A stretch of 47,987 nt of DNA from a virus. The DNA is taken from IMG/VR virus record IMGVR_UViG_3300005253_000562, positions 1-47,987 of that record; one strand, 5' to 3'. The number at the start of each line of letters is the position of its first letter. Position 1 is the stretch's first letter. The position numbers were made by a program, and so were the translations under genes. Below the pieces are notes generated by a model. The model did no database searches. It saw nothing but the letters and a program-made list of their open reading frames with translations, and had not been told where the DNA came from. This document shows positions 26,032 through 34,021 of this stretch, one piece after another.

Positions 26032-27607
26032 AGATATTTGGAATAATGTAAAAAACAGGTTACCTGTCAATATTTCGTTTGGCAAGGAAAAAATAGTATT
26101 AGCAAGACATTCGGGAGATAATATATCTTATAATAATATCTTTTCCGTTTCTTATGATGGAGACAAAAATCTTGGTGAGATAGGTCCCATTAAAAATTAT
26201 ATTATGGATTATGATGGTCTTAGATTCAGATCATGGCAATCCTATATAGAAAGCGAAATATCTCAAATTGTTTTAAATAAATTCGCCATATGGATAGTAG
26301 GTTCGGGATTAAAGCTCCAGGCAGAACCGGCGAAAAAAGTTCTTGAATCGGAGGGAATAACCCTTGATACAGAGAATTTTAACGATATAGCAGAGGCAAG
26401 ATTTAACGTGTTTGCTAATTCAAAACTAGCGGATTACTCTAATATGGTAAGTTTGAATAGCATAGGAAATACATCTTTTTTAAACTCAATAATAGGTGGG
26501 GACGTTTTAATTGTTTTGAGACTGATAAATAATCAAGTCAAAGTACAATTAATTGATGGAGCACACTTAGTTACACCATTGGGAGACGAAGATTCTAAAG
26601 GCAAGAAAAAGGGCAAAGATAATCGTATTCGTAACGGCATAGAAATATCTCCCAAAGGAGAGCATATTGCCTATTGGGTTAGTACAAAACATTTTAAATT
26701 TGAAAGAATACAAGCAAGGGGGGGTAAATCAGGTTTGAAAATGGCATTTATAGTTTATGGGGGGGAATATAGATTAGATAATGTGCGGGGAATACCGAAA
26801 TTAGCCCCCGTTTTAGAAACATTAAAAAAACTTGAAAGATATAAGGAGGCTACTGTTGGTAGTGCTGAGGAGAGGCAAAAAATAGTTATGCAAATTATAC
26901 ATAAAGAATTCTCAACAGGGGAAAATCCTTTACAGGGACAATTAGCAAAGGCAATTGATTTCGATGCAGTAACAGGTCAAATTCCTACCGATGATGTTGG
27001 CAAGAAACTTGCTGATACCGTTGCAGCTACAACGAATAAATCAACATTTAATATGCCAATAGGTTCAGAATTAAAAGGATTAGAAAGTAAAAATGAACTT
27101 TTTTTCAAAGAATTTTATACAGTTAATATTAATATCGTTTGTGCAGCATTAGGAATACCACCAGAAGTTGCATTAAGCAAATATGATAGTAACTTTTCAG
27201 CTAGCCGGGCAGCTTTAAAGGATTGGGAACATACTATAAATGTACATCGCAAAAGATTTTCAGAACAATTTTATCAACCTATTTATGAATTTTGGCTTGA
27301 GGTTCAAATCTTACAAAACAAGATACAGGCTCCGGGATATTTATTAGCAGATAATGACATGGTGAAAGAATCTTATCAAATTGCCAGATTTATCGGTGCA
27401 AGAGTACCTCATATTGATCCTTTAAAAGAAGTTAATGCAGTAAGGGCAAAGTTAGGAGATTCAGCTAAAGATATTCCATTGACAACGGTAGAACAAGCTA
27501 CGGAGGAATTAAATGGTGGAGATAGCAATTCCAACATCGAACAATATTCTAAGGAACTGGAAAGATCAAAAAAATTAAAGATAGAAACTACTGAACCTTC
27601 AGTCTAA
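26018..27607 (+). CDS. Portal protein, lambda gpB family
   Basis: A 529-residue portal forming the dodecameric DNA gate of the head. Typical lambda-family blocks are the N-terminal YDGLRFRSWQSYIESE, the KFAIWIVGSGLKLQAEP region at about 93-107, and the late FSASRAALKDWEHTI and QFYQPIYEFWLE blocks. The stop overlaps by 4 nt the stop of the minus-strand gene that follows. Confidence 0.92.
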   Translation: MVGFKDIWNNVKNRLPVNISFGKEKIVLARHSGDNISYNNIFSVSYDGDKNLGEIGPIKNYIMDYDGLRFRSWQSYIESEISQIVLNKFAIWIVGSGLKLQAEPAKKVLESEGITLDTENFNDIAEARFNVFANSKLADYSNMVSLNSIGNTSFLNSIIGGDVLIVLRLINNQVKVQLIDGAHLVTPLGDEDSKGKKKGKDNRIRNGIEISPKGEHIAYWVSTKHFKFERIQARGGKSGLKMAFIVYGGEYRLDNVRGIPKLAPVLETLKKLERYKEATVGSAEERQKIVMQIIHKEFSTGENPLQGQLAKAIDFDAVTGQIPTDDVGKKLADTVAATTNKSTFNMPIGSELKGLESKNELFFKEFYTVNINIVCAALGIPPEVALSKYDSNFSASRAALKDWEHTINVHRKRFSEQFYQPIYEFWLEVQILQNKIQAPGYLLADNDMVKESYQIARFIGARVPHIDPLKEVNAVRAKLGDSAKDIPLTTVEQATEELNGGDSNSNIEQYSKELERSKKLKIETTEPSV

Positions 27608-27771
27608 ATCTCATTTTTTTTTAAATATTCCGGTTGAGATTCGCAAAGTTCTCTCAATGCTGGTCTCACCAACGCAGAAAGCGTTATCCCTTTATTTTTT
27701 GCTATTGTTTTTAATAGATCCTTTAATTTTACTGATATTCCTGTGGTTTTGATATATGTTCTATCCAACAT
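27604..27771 (-). CDS. Ribbon-helix-helix-like regulator, the only clear minus-strand gene
   Basis: A 55-residue protein from the ATG at 27771; an earlier ATG at 27789 would lie upstream of the promoter -7 box. The pattern ISVKLKDLLKTIAKNKGITL then SALVRPALREL resembles a beta-strand plus two helices as in CopG/Arc-type DNA-binding proteins. It runs opposite to everything around it, between the portal gene and the head protease gene. Its promoter overlaps the repeated element at 27786-27842, so it may repress itself and the late operons. That regulatory role is inference. Confidence 0.6.
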   Translation of the reverse strand: MLDRTYIKTTGISVKLKDLLKTIAKNKGITLSALVRPALRELCESQPEYLKKNEI

Positions 27772-27775
27772 TTTG

Positions 27776-27803
27776 CAAAGATAATACATTTTTTGTACCC
27801 AAA
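27776..27803 (-). promoter_or_regulatory. Minus-strand promoter of the RHH-like gene
   Basis: On the minus strand TATCTTTG (plus 27776-27783) is a perfect -7 box ending 4 nt before the 27771 start codon. A TTTG (plus 27800-27803) lies 16 bp upstream, a little short for the usual 19-21 bp. That TTTG is one arm of the TTTTTG-N4-CAAAAA inverted repeat. Confidence 0.6.
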
Positions 27804-27842
27804 AACTTTTTTAATTAAAATAATAAATAGATTTTTGTTGTC
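27786..27842 (+). promoter_or_regulatory. 57-bp repeated late-operon element, copy 2
   Basis: The first 40 bp are identical to 11505-11544 and 13 of the next 17 match. The inverted repeat TTTTTG-TACC-CAAAAA lies at 27790-27805. GATTTTTG at 27830-27837 is one base from the -7 consensus. The head protease ATG is at 27845, so a transcript from here would be almost leaderless. The element also overlaps the divergent promoter of the RHH-like gene. Confidence 0.78.
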
Positions 27843-27844
27843 AA

Positions 27845-28819
27845 ATGGCAAAAGAACTTTTACTATATAGTCCTATTTTCGATTTAACAGCTGAAACACT
27901 TATCAATGGAATAGACGAAAATATGGGTGAACCTATAATTATCCGGGCAAATACTCCGGGTGGTGATGTCATGGCTGGTTGGGGAATTATAGCCAAAATG
28001 CAAGAGCATGGTGATATTACCATGAAAATTGATGGTAGTGTTGCTTCAATGGGAACATTCATTGCAATCTTTGCTAATAAAGTGGAAGCATTAGATGTAT
28101 CAAAAATACATTTACATAGAGCTTCTGCGGATGTTGATAATCAGGAAGATCAAGATTTTGTAGATGATGTTAATGCTGATTTAAAGAAAAAGCTTAAAGC
28201 AAAAATTGATGAAGCTAAATTTAAGGAAATAACCGGTGTATCTATTAATCAATTATTTGATGCAGATGAAAACATTACTGTTACGCTTTCTGCAAAACAG
28301 GCAAAGGAAGTTGGATTGGTTGATAAAGTAATAACACTTAAGCCATCAGAAGTAAAGGCATTTCAAGATAAATATTTTAAAATTGCTGCATTAAAAAATG
28401 ATGTGGATGAACCAGTTACACAACCTATTAAAAATAAACCTAAATCCAAAACGATGAGCATCGAAACATTGAAAATCGAAGCATTGAAAGCTGAACACCC
28501 AGACATATTTAAGGAAATTTATGATCAAGGCGTTAATGCCGAAAGGGACCGTGTAGGTGCATGGGCTACATTCCTGGATGTAGATTCTAAAAAAGTGATA
28601 AAAGCAATCAAGGAAGGTGATGATCTTACGGCTACAGCAACGGCAGAACTTACACGCAAAAGCGTTACTGCGAAGGCTTTGAAAAATATAGAAGGTGATG
28701 GTGCAGAAGAAACGGAAACGGAAGAAACTGAAGGGGTTAAAACAGCTAAGGAGAAAAAAATTGAAGCCTTTCAAAAAGAAGTAGATATTAATTTAGGACT
28801 TAATAAAAAATTAACATGA
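27845..28819 (+). CDS. ClpP/S49-type head maturation protease with C-terminal scaffold
   Basis: A 324-residue fusion. Residues 1-185 are a ClpP-fold protease: NTPGGDVMAGW at about 36-46, GSVASMGT with the probable nucleophile S68, and HLHRAS with H91. Residues from about 204 to the end are charged and helical, like a scaffold. An in-frame ATG at 28454 (MSIETLKIEAL) could start a separate scaffold product, as lambda Nu3 does inside C; this is inference. Confidence 0.88.
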   Translation: MAKELLLYSPIFDLTAETLINGIDENMGEPIIIRANTPGGDVMAGWGIIAKMQEHGDITMKIDGSVASMGTFIAIFANKVEALDVSKIHLHRASADVDNQEDQDFVDDVNADLKKKLKAKIDEAKFKEITGVSINQLFDADENITVTLSAKQAKEVGLVDKVITLKPSEVKAFQDKYFKIAALKNDVDEPVTQPIKNKPKSKTMSIETLKIEALKAEHPDIFKEIYDQGVNAERDRVGAWATFLDVDSKKVIKAIKEGDDLTATATAELTRKSVTAKALKNIEGDGAEETETEETEGVKTAKEKKIEAFQKEVDINLGLNKKLT

Positions 28820-29262
28820 GCAAACAAACAGTTAAGGTAAACACCGGCCAACAAGCAATTATAGATACTGATGTATCTAAGATTTTTGTATGGGATAATC
28901 GTTTTGATAATTTTGATTTTAATAACGGTGGATACGATGACGTAAACCCGAAAGGCGGTACGGTAATGGGTCGTATTTCTGCAACTGGAAAAATCAAACC
29001 TCTGCGATCCGATAATTCGGATGGCAGCCAATTCCCCATTGGTATTCTTAATCAGACTAGGGTAATTGCAGCCGGTGAAACGGTAAATGTAGCAGTGTGT
29101 GTAGCAGGAGATGTAGTTGCTGATAAATTAGTATTTGAAAAAACCGGTGATACTCTTGATACGGTTGTATCCGGGAAAAGGCTAAGAGACAGGATTGGTT
29201 CTGATACCGTTGGTATCAAGTTAGTTGGCGGAACAGAACTCACTAAAACCGATAACGATTAA
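28816..29262 (+). CDS. Head decoration protein, lambda gpD-like
   Basis: A 148-residue beta-rich protein between the protease and the major capsid gene, the usual position of the head-stabilising decoration protein. NPKGGTVMGRISATGKIKPL and QFPIGILNQTRVIAAGE fit the HDPD type. It begins with an ATGA overlap. It would form trimers on the outer head surface. Confidence 0.82.
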   Translation: MSKQTVKVNTGQQAIIDTDVSKIFVWDNRFDNFDFNNGGYDDVNPKGGTVMGRISATGKIKPLRSDNSDGSQFPIGILNQTRVIAAGETVNVAVCVAGDVVADKLVFEKTGDTLDTVVSGKRLRDRIGSDTVGIKLVGGTELTKTDND

Positions 29263-29289
29263 TTAACTTAAACTTAAAATAAACACAAA

Positions 29290-30333
29290 ATGGCAGTTAT
29301 AGCAGCATCAGACGCAAGAGCACTTTTTACCAAAATGTTGGTTGACGTATATCGTGAAAAAACTACGCCAACGTCATTTTTACGATCCTTTTTTAAGGTC
29401 GAAGAAACTGCAACAAAAGAACTATCTATTGAAGTTCAACGTGGAACAGAAAAGATTGCAGTGGATGTAGAAAGAGGTACTGAAGGTAATCGTAATCAGT
29501 TCTCCAAAAGTACTGAAAAGATTTTTGTACCACCTTTTTATCGTGAATATTTTGATGCAACCCAACTTGATCTTTATGATAGATTATTCGGATCTACAGA
29601 AATTGATGATGGTATTTTTACTGCCTTCTTAAATCAAGTTGCTGATAAATTGAAAATGTTACAAGATATAATTGAAAGGGCTTATGAGAAGCAATGTTCA
29701 GAAGTATTAGAGACCGGTATTGTACAGCTTACAGCCGGAATAAATATTGACTTCAAAAGAAAGGCAGCCTCTTTGGTGGATAACAGTGGAAGCCCCTGGA
29801 CAGGTGCAAATGATCCATTCGCTCAAATAGCTGCCGGTTGCAAATTCTTAAGACAACAAGGCAAAACAATGGGTAATACCTTTAATATGATTGTTGGAGA
29901 AACCGCATTAGCCGCTTTTTTCAATAATTCTTTTGTAAAAGATACGGCTAATTCCAGGAGAATAGATCATTTATCCATCAGGGAACCACAAAGGGATTCA
30001 GTAGGGGGAACAACCCATGGTGAATTTTCTGCAAACGATTATAATATCAGACTTTGGAGCTATCCAGAATTTTTTGATGATGCAAATGATGTTCAAACTC
30101 CTTATATAAATCCTAAGAAAGCTATTTTGCTTCCTGAAAATCCACGTTTTATATTAGGATTTGCTGCTGTACCTCAACTTCTTACTGGCGGGCAAGGTGT
30201 TAGAAAGGGGGCTTTTCTTGTAGGAGATTACATTGATGAAAGAAAATCAAATCATATATTTGACATTAAGTCTGCAGGGGTAGCAATACCGGTAGGGGTT
30301 GACATGATCTTTACAATGCAGGTAATAGCTTAA
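29290..30333 (+). CDS. Major capsid protein, lambda gpE-like
   Basis: A 347-residue shell protein. Marks of the capsid E family are ELSIEVQRGTEKIAVDVERG, then FVPPFYREYFDA, an extended helix KLKMLQDIIERAYEKQCSE, and a C-terminal RKSNHIFDIKSAGVAIPV. Position and length fit. It is preceded by a long A-rich leader without a Shine-Dalgarno, consistent with strong Bacteroidota-type initiation. Confidence 0.92.
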   Translation: MAVIAASDARALFTKMLVDVYREKTTPTSFLRSFFKVEETATKELSIEVQRGTEKIAVDVERGTEGNRNQFSKSTEKIFVPPFYREYFDATQLDLYDRLFGSTEIDDGIFTAFLNQVADKLKMLQDIIERAYEKQCSEVLETGIVQLTAGINIDFKRKAASLVDNSGSPWTGANDPFAQIAAGCKFLRQQGKTMGNTFNMIVGETALAAFFNNSFVKDTANSRRIDHLSIREPQRDSVGGTTHGEFSANDYNIRLWSYPEFFDDANDVQTPYINPKKAILLPENPRFILGFAAVPQLLTGGQGVRKGAFLVGDYIDERKSNHIFDIKSAGVAIPVGVDMIFTMQVIA

Positions 30334-30335
30334 AT

Positions 30336-30749
30336 ATGAAATATTACAAACTCAAAGCCCTTTCAGTAGGGGCAAAAGGTAATAGGGTATTAATGAAAGA
30401 GGATAATAAAACTTATCCTGAAAATACCTGGGAGGAAAAAAGAGCTGAGGAATTAGTTGGATTGGGATTTTTAACAAGAGTAAAAGAAGATCCTATCAAA
30501 GTAGAGCCGAAAAAGAAAACCGAACCCGAAAAAGAAAAGCCTGAAGATAAAAAAGAACCTTCTATTTTGGATAGCATTGAAGATGCAGGGGGTAAAGAAG
30601 AACCCGAAAATGAAGAAATATCAGAAGGGGATGAAAGAAAGGCTTTATATGAAGAAGCTAAGAAGCTTGCTGAAGAAAAAGGGATAAAAGCTCCTCATCG
30701 TTTGATGGGTATTGCAAAATTAAAAATCTTTATTAACGATAATAAATAA
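30336..30749 (+). CDS. Capsid-operon protein with acidic linker
   Basis: A 137-residue protein. The N-terminal about 50 residues (YYKLKALSVGAKGNRVLM to LVGLGFLTRV) form a small domain also found at the start of the glycosyltransferase at 3259. A highly charged K/E/P linker follows, then a C-terminal helix pair (EEAKKLAEEKGIKAPHRLMG) like a SAP or HeH motif. It lies between the capsid gene and a terminator. Probably a minor head protein. Confidence 0.65.
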   Translation: MKYYKLKALSVGAKGNRVLMKEDNKTYPENTWEEKRAEELVGLGFLTRVKEDPIKVEPKKKTEPEKEKPEDKKEPSILDSIEDAGGKEEPENEEISEGDERKALYEEAKKLAEEKGIKAPHRLMGIAKLKIFINDNK

Positions 30750-30772
30750 TTTTATTGGTTAGTCAATTTCGG

Positions 30773-30801
30773 GGGGAATATTAATAGTATTCCCCTTTTT
30801 T
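30773..30801 (+). terminator. Rho-independent terminator
   Basis: GGGGAATA (30773-30780) and TATTCCCC (30788-30795) form a perfect 8-bp stem with a 7-nt loop, followed by six T residues. It closes the head operon after 30749. The next gene starts only four bases after the T-run, so downstream genes must depend on read-through or on incomplete termination. Confidence 0.92.
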
Positions 30802-30804
30802 ATT

Positions 30805-31182
30805 ATGGGGCTAATAGAACAGGCTAAATCGGACATTAAAGACATTACAAGCAATCCTGATGAATTTGGGGTAAGTATTACCCTTACTGCTCCAACAGGC
30901 GAAATAGCTACTCTAAATGGGCTGCATTCAAAACATCATATGAGTGTGAATACAGACGGAATTATGATAAACAGTAAAAATGCTCATATTTCAGTTTCAG
31001 AAGATTTATTAATAGCACAAAATTATCCGGTCCGGAAAGATGGTGAAGTAAAACTCAATGATCATAAGGTTAGCGTAAAAGATAGTACGGGAATTAGTAA
31101 GAATTATGTAATAAGAGAGGGGTTCCCGGATGAAACTATTGGATTAATAACCTGTATATTAGGAAGCTTTGGGACAAATTAA
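30805..31182 (+). CDS. Head-tail joining protein
   Basis: A 125-residue protein. TAPTGEIATLNGLHSKHH, then SVSEDLLIAQNYPVR and IREGFPDETIGLITCIL, fits a head-tail joining family I recall after the capsid gene in similar Bacteroidota phages, but no named family can be given. It starts immediately after a terminator. Confidence 0.65.
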   Translation: MGLIEQAKSDIKDITSNPDEFGVSITLTAPTGEIATLNGLHSKHHMSVNTDGIMINSKNAHISVSEDLLIAQNYPVRKDGEVKLNDHKVSVKDSTGISKNYVIREGFPDETIGLITCILGSFGTN

Positions 31183-32587
31183 AAACATTATACCGCCTCA
31201 ATTTTTTGAGGTTATCCGTAATAGGATAGCTGAGATACTTGTTGACGAATTAGATTGCCAGGTACTACTTACCTATGATACTGATTTGGAGGCTACGGTT
31301 TATGTAGAGAGGTTTGTTCCTTTTGATAATACTGAAATGAATGCTATTAACGTGTCATTTTCAGGTGGTCCCTATGATAATCAAACTGTAAGGGATGTTG
31401 ATGGTTCTTATTCTTATTTTATAGATGTTTTTACACAAGCCAACACGACTGATGCTGATCGTGGTGATACGTTGGCTAAGTTTAAGCTTCAGAAGCTCTT
31501 AGGTGTCTGCAGGGCTATTATTCAAAATCCTATTTACAAGACGCTTGGATTTCAGCCTCCATTTATAATGAGCCGGCAAATATCAAGTATTGCTATTGCA
31601 CAACCAAGGGAGGGTGAGACATTAAGTGTGGTAATGGGTAGGCTAATTTTAACTATAGTAGCTCCTGAAAACACACAGCTTTTAACCGCAAAGCTAATAA
31701 AGGGTTTTGATACACAAGTTAAATTAGCCTTAACTGATAAAGGATATATTTATTCAGGTGATAATATTCCGATCCCACCGGTAACTGATGGAAAAGTAAC
31801 TGTAAATAATGATGATTTTGGGACCGTTGCAGAGGGTGATACTTTAAATGTACCGGTTGTAAATACCTATGATGAGGAGTTAGGATCTCTAATCATGCAA
31901 AAATGGGTTATCGAAGATCAGCAATATAAAGATACCGATGATGTTATTAAAACCGTTCCTGCAGGAAACCTGATAATATGTACGAAAAATCTACCTGTTG
32001 ATCAACTTACTTGCCAGGAACTTAACGATGGACTTACGCAAAGCCAACGCCAAGTAATACAAAGGATAGAAACTATAAAGACAGGGCAGACCACGAGCTT
32101 TGCAACAGGCGATGATGGGGACAGAGAGGACGGTAGAGCAGTAGATTTCTTTACGTTGAATTGTAACAATTCTTTTGGGAATACAAATAGATTTACTGAT
32201 AAAGACGGATTGCAAGTATATGGTGATAACTATATGATAGACCACCTAACAGGATTGGGATGGTTTTTAATATCATTTGGAAATTTTATTTGGGAAGATG
32301 CAATAGACTTTGCTTTAGCAAATACGAGTGCTGGCTTTAGTGATTGGTTTCTTCCTAATAGAAAACAACACGATAGTTTAGTATATGATGGATTTACAGG
32401 AAATCAATTTCCGTTAGATTACGAACCTATAAATAATTTTTCGGTAGGTATTTCTTTTTTCTGGTCTTCAACGACACTTGCGGGGGATATTCTTCAAGCA
32501 ACACTTTTATTCACTACTTTTGGTAAAACCCAGGTGGCGTTAAAAGCAGGTCTGTCCAGACTAATAATTTGCAGAAAACACTTTTAA
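31169..32587 (+). CDS. Tail-terminator-like protein fused to a DUF1566 (lectin-like) domain
   Basis: A 472-residue fusion, TTG start, overlapping the previous gene by 14 nt. Residues 1-175 resemble a neck or tail-completion protein (YSYFIDVFTQANTTDADRG and later). Residues from about 330 to the end match DUF1566/Lcl, a C-type-lectin-like fold: NYMIDHLTGLGW, DWFLPNRKQHDSL, SFFWSSTTLA and RLIICRKHF. The middle is a beta-rich linker. The lectin-like end may be exposed on the neck and bind a surface glycan. I found no reverse transcriptase nearby, so it is not a recognisable DGR target. Confidence 0.75.
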   Translation: MGQIKNIIPPQFFEVIRNRIAEILVDELDCQVLLTYDTDLEATVYVERFVPFDNTEMNAINVSFSGGPYDNQTVRDVDGSYSYFIDVFTQANTTDADRGDTLAKFKLQKLLGVCRAIIQNPIYKTLGFQPPFIMSRQISSIAIAQPREGETLSVVMGRLILTIVAPENTQLLTAKLIKGFDTQVKLALTDKGYIYSGDNIPIPPVTDGKVTVNNDDFGTVAEGDTLNVPVVNTYDEELGSLIMQKWVIEDQQYKDTDDVIKTVPAGNLIICTKNLPVDQLTCQELNDGLTQSQRQVIQRIETIKTGQTTSFATGDDGDREDGRAVDFFTLNCNNSFGNTNRFTDKDGLQVYGDNYMIDHLTGLGWFLISFGNFIWEDAIDFALANTSAGFSDWFLPNRKQHDSLVYDGFTGNQFPLDYEPINNFSVGISFFWSSTTLAGDILQATLLFTTFGKTQVALKAGLSRLIICRKHF

Positions 32588-32589
32588 CT

Positions 32590-32814
32590 ATGAAGACATA
32601 CAATAAAGACACAGGAATAAAGAGCCATTTAGAGGTTAAAGCAGACTTCTTTAAAGTGGCTAATGTCTTGATGGAGGTACACTATGCACCGACAAAACAA
32701 GACTTGGCAGACGGTAAAAATATTCATTCCCGGATGTATAAATTACCTTTACCGGCAGATGTTGAACAAAAATTACTTAAATTGGCTATCCATAAAGGAG
32801 CCACAATAGTATGA
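32590..32814 (+). CDS. Hypothetical protein
   Basis: A 74-residue protein from the ATG at 32590, preferred over an upstream TTG inside the previous gene. It is a mixed alpha/beta protein without a known motif. The stop overlaps the next ATG (ATGA at 32811). Confidence 0.6.
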   Translation: MKTYNKDTGIKSHLEVKADFFKVANVLMEVHYAPTKQDLADGKNIHSRMYKLPLPADVEQKLLKLAIHKGATIV

Positions 32815-33014
32815 TGAACGGAATAAAGATAAATATTAAAGAATTAATTGCTATTATTGTATTTGTAGCCACAATATCTGGAATGTGGGTTAGGCAGGAA
32901 GTAAAGCAAGGTTATGTTGAAAAGGAAATCAATAGGATAGAAAAAAATATTAACGAAGAATTAACTAAACTTAATGCCCGGGCAGACGATATATATAAGT
33001 TGCTTGCTGATTAG
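32811..33014 (+). CDS. Small membrane protein with coiled coil, possible lysis accessory
   Basis: A 67-residue protein with one membrane segment (about 9-27, IKELIAIIVFVATISGMW) followed by a charged heptad helix (VEKEINRIEKNINEELTKLN). The layout resembles inner-membrane spanins or XhlA-like holin partners. Another ORF overlaps its end in a different frame, as in Rz/Rz1 pairs. The spanin role is only a possibility. Confidence 0.55.
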   Translation: MMNGIKINIKELIAIIVFVATISGMWVRQEVKQGYVEKEINRIEKNINEELTKLNARADDIYKLLAD

Positions 33015-33192
33015 CTTCATTTCAGCAGACAGTATTATTATAGATACTGTCGCTGTTTATACAGCTAATGTTAATAATCAGACAAATTGTAAATATATGC
33101 AGAAACAGAATAAAAAATGCTTAAGAAATCTTGATGTCAAATGGCAAATAATAGAAAAATTAATTAAACAAAAAATAAATAATAAGGAATAA
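32974..33192 (+). CDS. Overlapping small secreted-type protein, possible outer partner
   Basis: A 72-residue ORF that overlaps the previous gene by 41 nt in another frame. It has a hydrophobic N-terminus with an early cysteine (TIYISCLLISFISA) and then a basic, cysteine-containing tail. A canonical lipobox is absent because the residue three before the cysteine is tyrosine. It might be a spanin-like partner, or have no function in lysis. Confidence 0.42.
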   Translation: MPGQTIYISCLLISFISADSIIIDTVAVYTANVNNQTNCKYMQKQNKKCLRNLDVKWQIIEKLIKQKINNKE

Positions 33193-33222
33193 ATTATTAT
33201 CTTTACAAAAAATTAATTAATT

Positions 33223-33417
33223 ATGAAACTATTTGAAGAAAAAGATGGCAGCTTTAGTTGGAGAAAAGGCTTGACTTGCATAGTCGGATTTTGTTTTTTC
33301 TTTAGTGTAGTAATGTTTATTTTGGGATTTCCTGAAATACCTGTTACTTATCAGGCAATTATAACAGGTGTGTTCGGAGCATACTTTTTTAAGGATAAAT
33401 TAAGGACAAATAGTTAA
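33223..33417 (+). CDS. Putative holin (two membrane segments)
   Basis: A 64-residue protein with two hydrophobic segments (about 17-34, LTCIVGFCFFFSVVMFIL, and 41-56), a short loop and a basic C-terminus KDKLRTNS. Size, topology and position before two cell-wall-active genes suit a holin. Its TAA overlaps the ATG of the next small gene. Confidence 0.6.
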   Translation: MKLFEEKDGSFSWRKGLTCIVGFCFFFSVVMFILGFPEIPVTYQAIITGVFGAYFFKDKLRTNS

Positions 33418-33536
33418 TGAAAAAGAGAAAATATCCGTCTTGGATGATAAAAGAATTATTCCAATTACTTATATTTGCAGTTGGAGTAGGATTTGTATTG
33501 ATGTTTATTTTTTGGGTGATATTACAATATTTGTAA
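33417..33536 (+). CDS. 39-residue membrane peptide in the lysis region
   Basis: ATG at 33417 (inside the previous TAA) to TAA at 33534-33536, which overlaps the next ATG. The peptide begins MKKRKYPSWMIKELFQ with a basic N-terminus, followed by one membrane span ending WVILQYL. TAATG junctions on both sides support translation. It may help the holin. Confidence 0.6.
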   Translation: MKKRKYPSWMIKELFQLLIFAVGVGFVLMFIFWVILQYL

Positions 33537-33994
33537 TGGATTACTATATCAAAATAGACCGTTATCTTTATACCACCAGGACTACCATTGGCAGGTTGTA
33601 TCTGCCAAATCAGGATGGTATAGCATCGTTCTGCTATACGCTTGAGGATACGGTACGAGCTTATGGTATTAAGGTCCCGGGAGAAACCGCTCTCCCGGAA
33701 GGGATTTATAGGGTAAATGTAACCAAAAGTAACCGTTTCAAACGATTAATGCCCATACTTTATACAGAGACTAATGGATATGAGATAAAAATGGGTGGAA
33801 TTGGCTTTAAAGGATCGCGGTTTCATGGCGGAAACACCCATAAGGATACCGCCAGCTGCCCTCTGGTAGCTTTTAACTACATAAATGAGACCAGAATACA
33901 GGGAACGGCAGAAAAATCGCTTACAGCCAAGATACAAGAGTATTTATTGAAGGGAAATGTGTTTGTGAAGATCACGAATTTACCGCAGAAATGA
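33536..33994 (+). CDS. DUF5675 family protein, possible peptidoglycan-active enzyme
   Basis: A 152-residue protein from the ATG at 33536 (TAATG junction); an earlier ATG at 33440 lies inside the small membrane-peptide gene. The motif GSRFHGGNTHKDTASCPLVA resembles the His-Gly ... Ser/Thr-x-x-Cys arrangement of L,D-transpeptidase-like folds, so C near residue 121 may be catalytic. No signal peptide. It lies between the putative holin and the lytic transglycosylase, which supports a lysis role; activity is not shown. Confidence 0.72.
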   Translation: MDYYIKIDRYLYTTRTTIGRLYLPNQDGIASFCYTLEDTVRAYGIKVPGETALPEGIYRVNVTKSNRFKRLMPILYTETNGYEIKMGGIGFKGSRFHGGNTHKDTASCPLVAFNYINETRIQGTAEKSLTAKIQEYLLKGNVFVKITNLPQK

Positions 33995-34021
33995 GGATGA
34001 AGGATAACGAAAACAAACTAT

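Noticed and set aside
31169-32587. Diversity-generating retroelement target in the DUF1566 domain
   Set aside because: No reverse transcriptase or template repeat was seen.
33198-33205. TATCTTTA before the putative holin as a promoter
   Set aside because: One mismatch in the -7 box and no TTTG at the right distance upstream.
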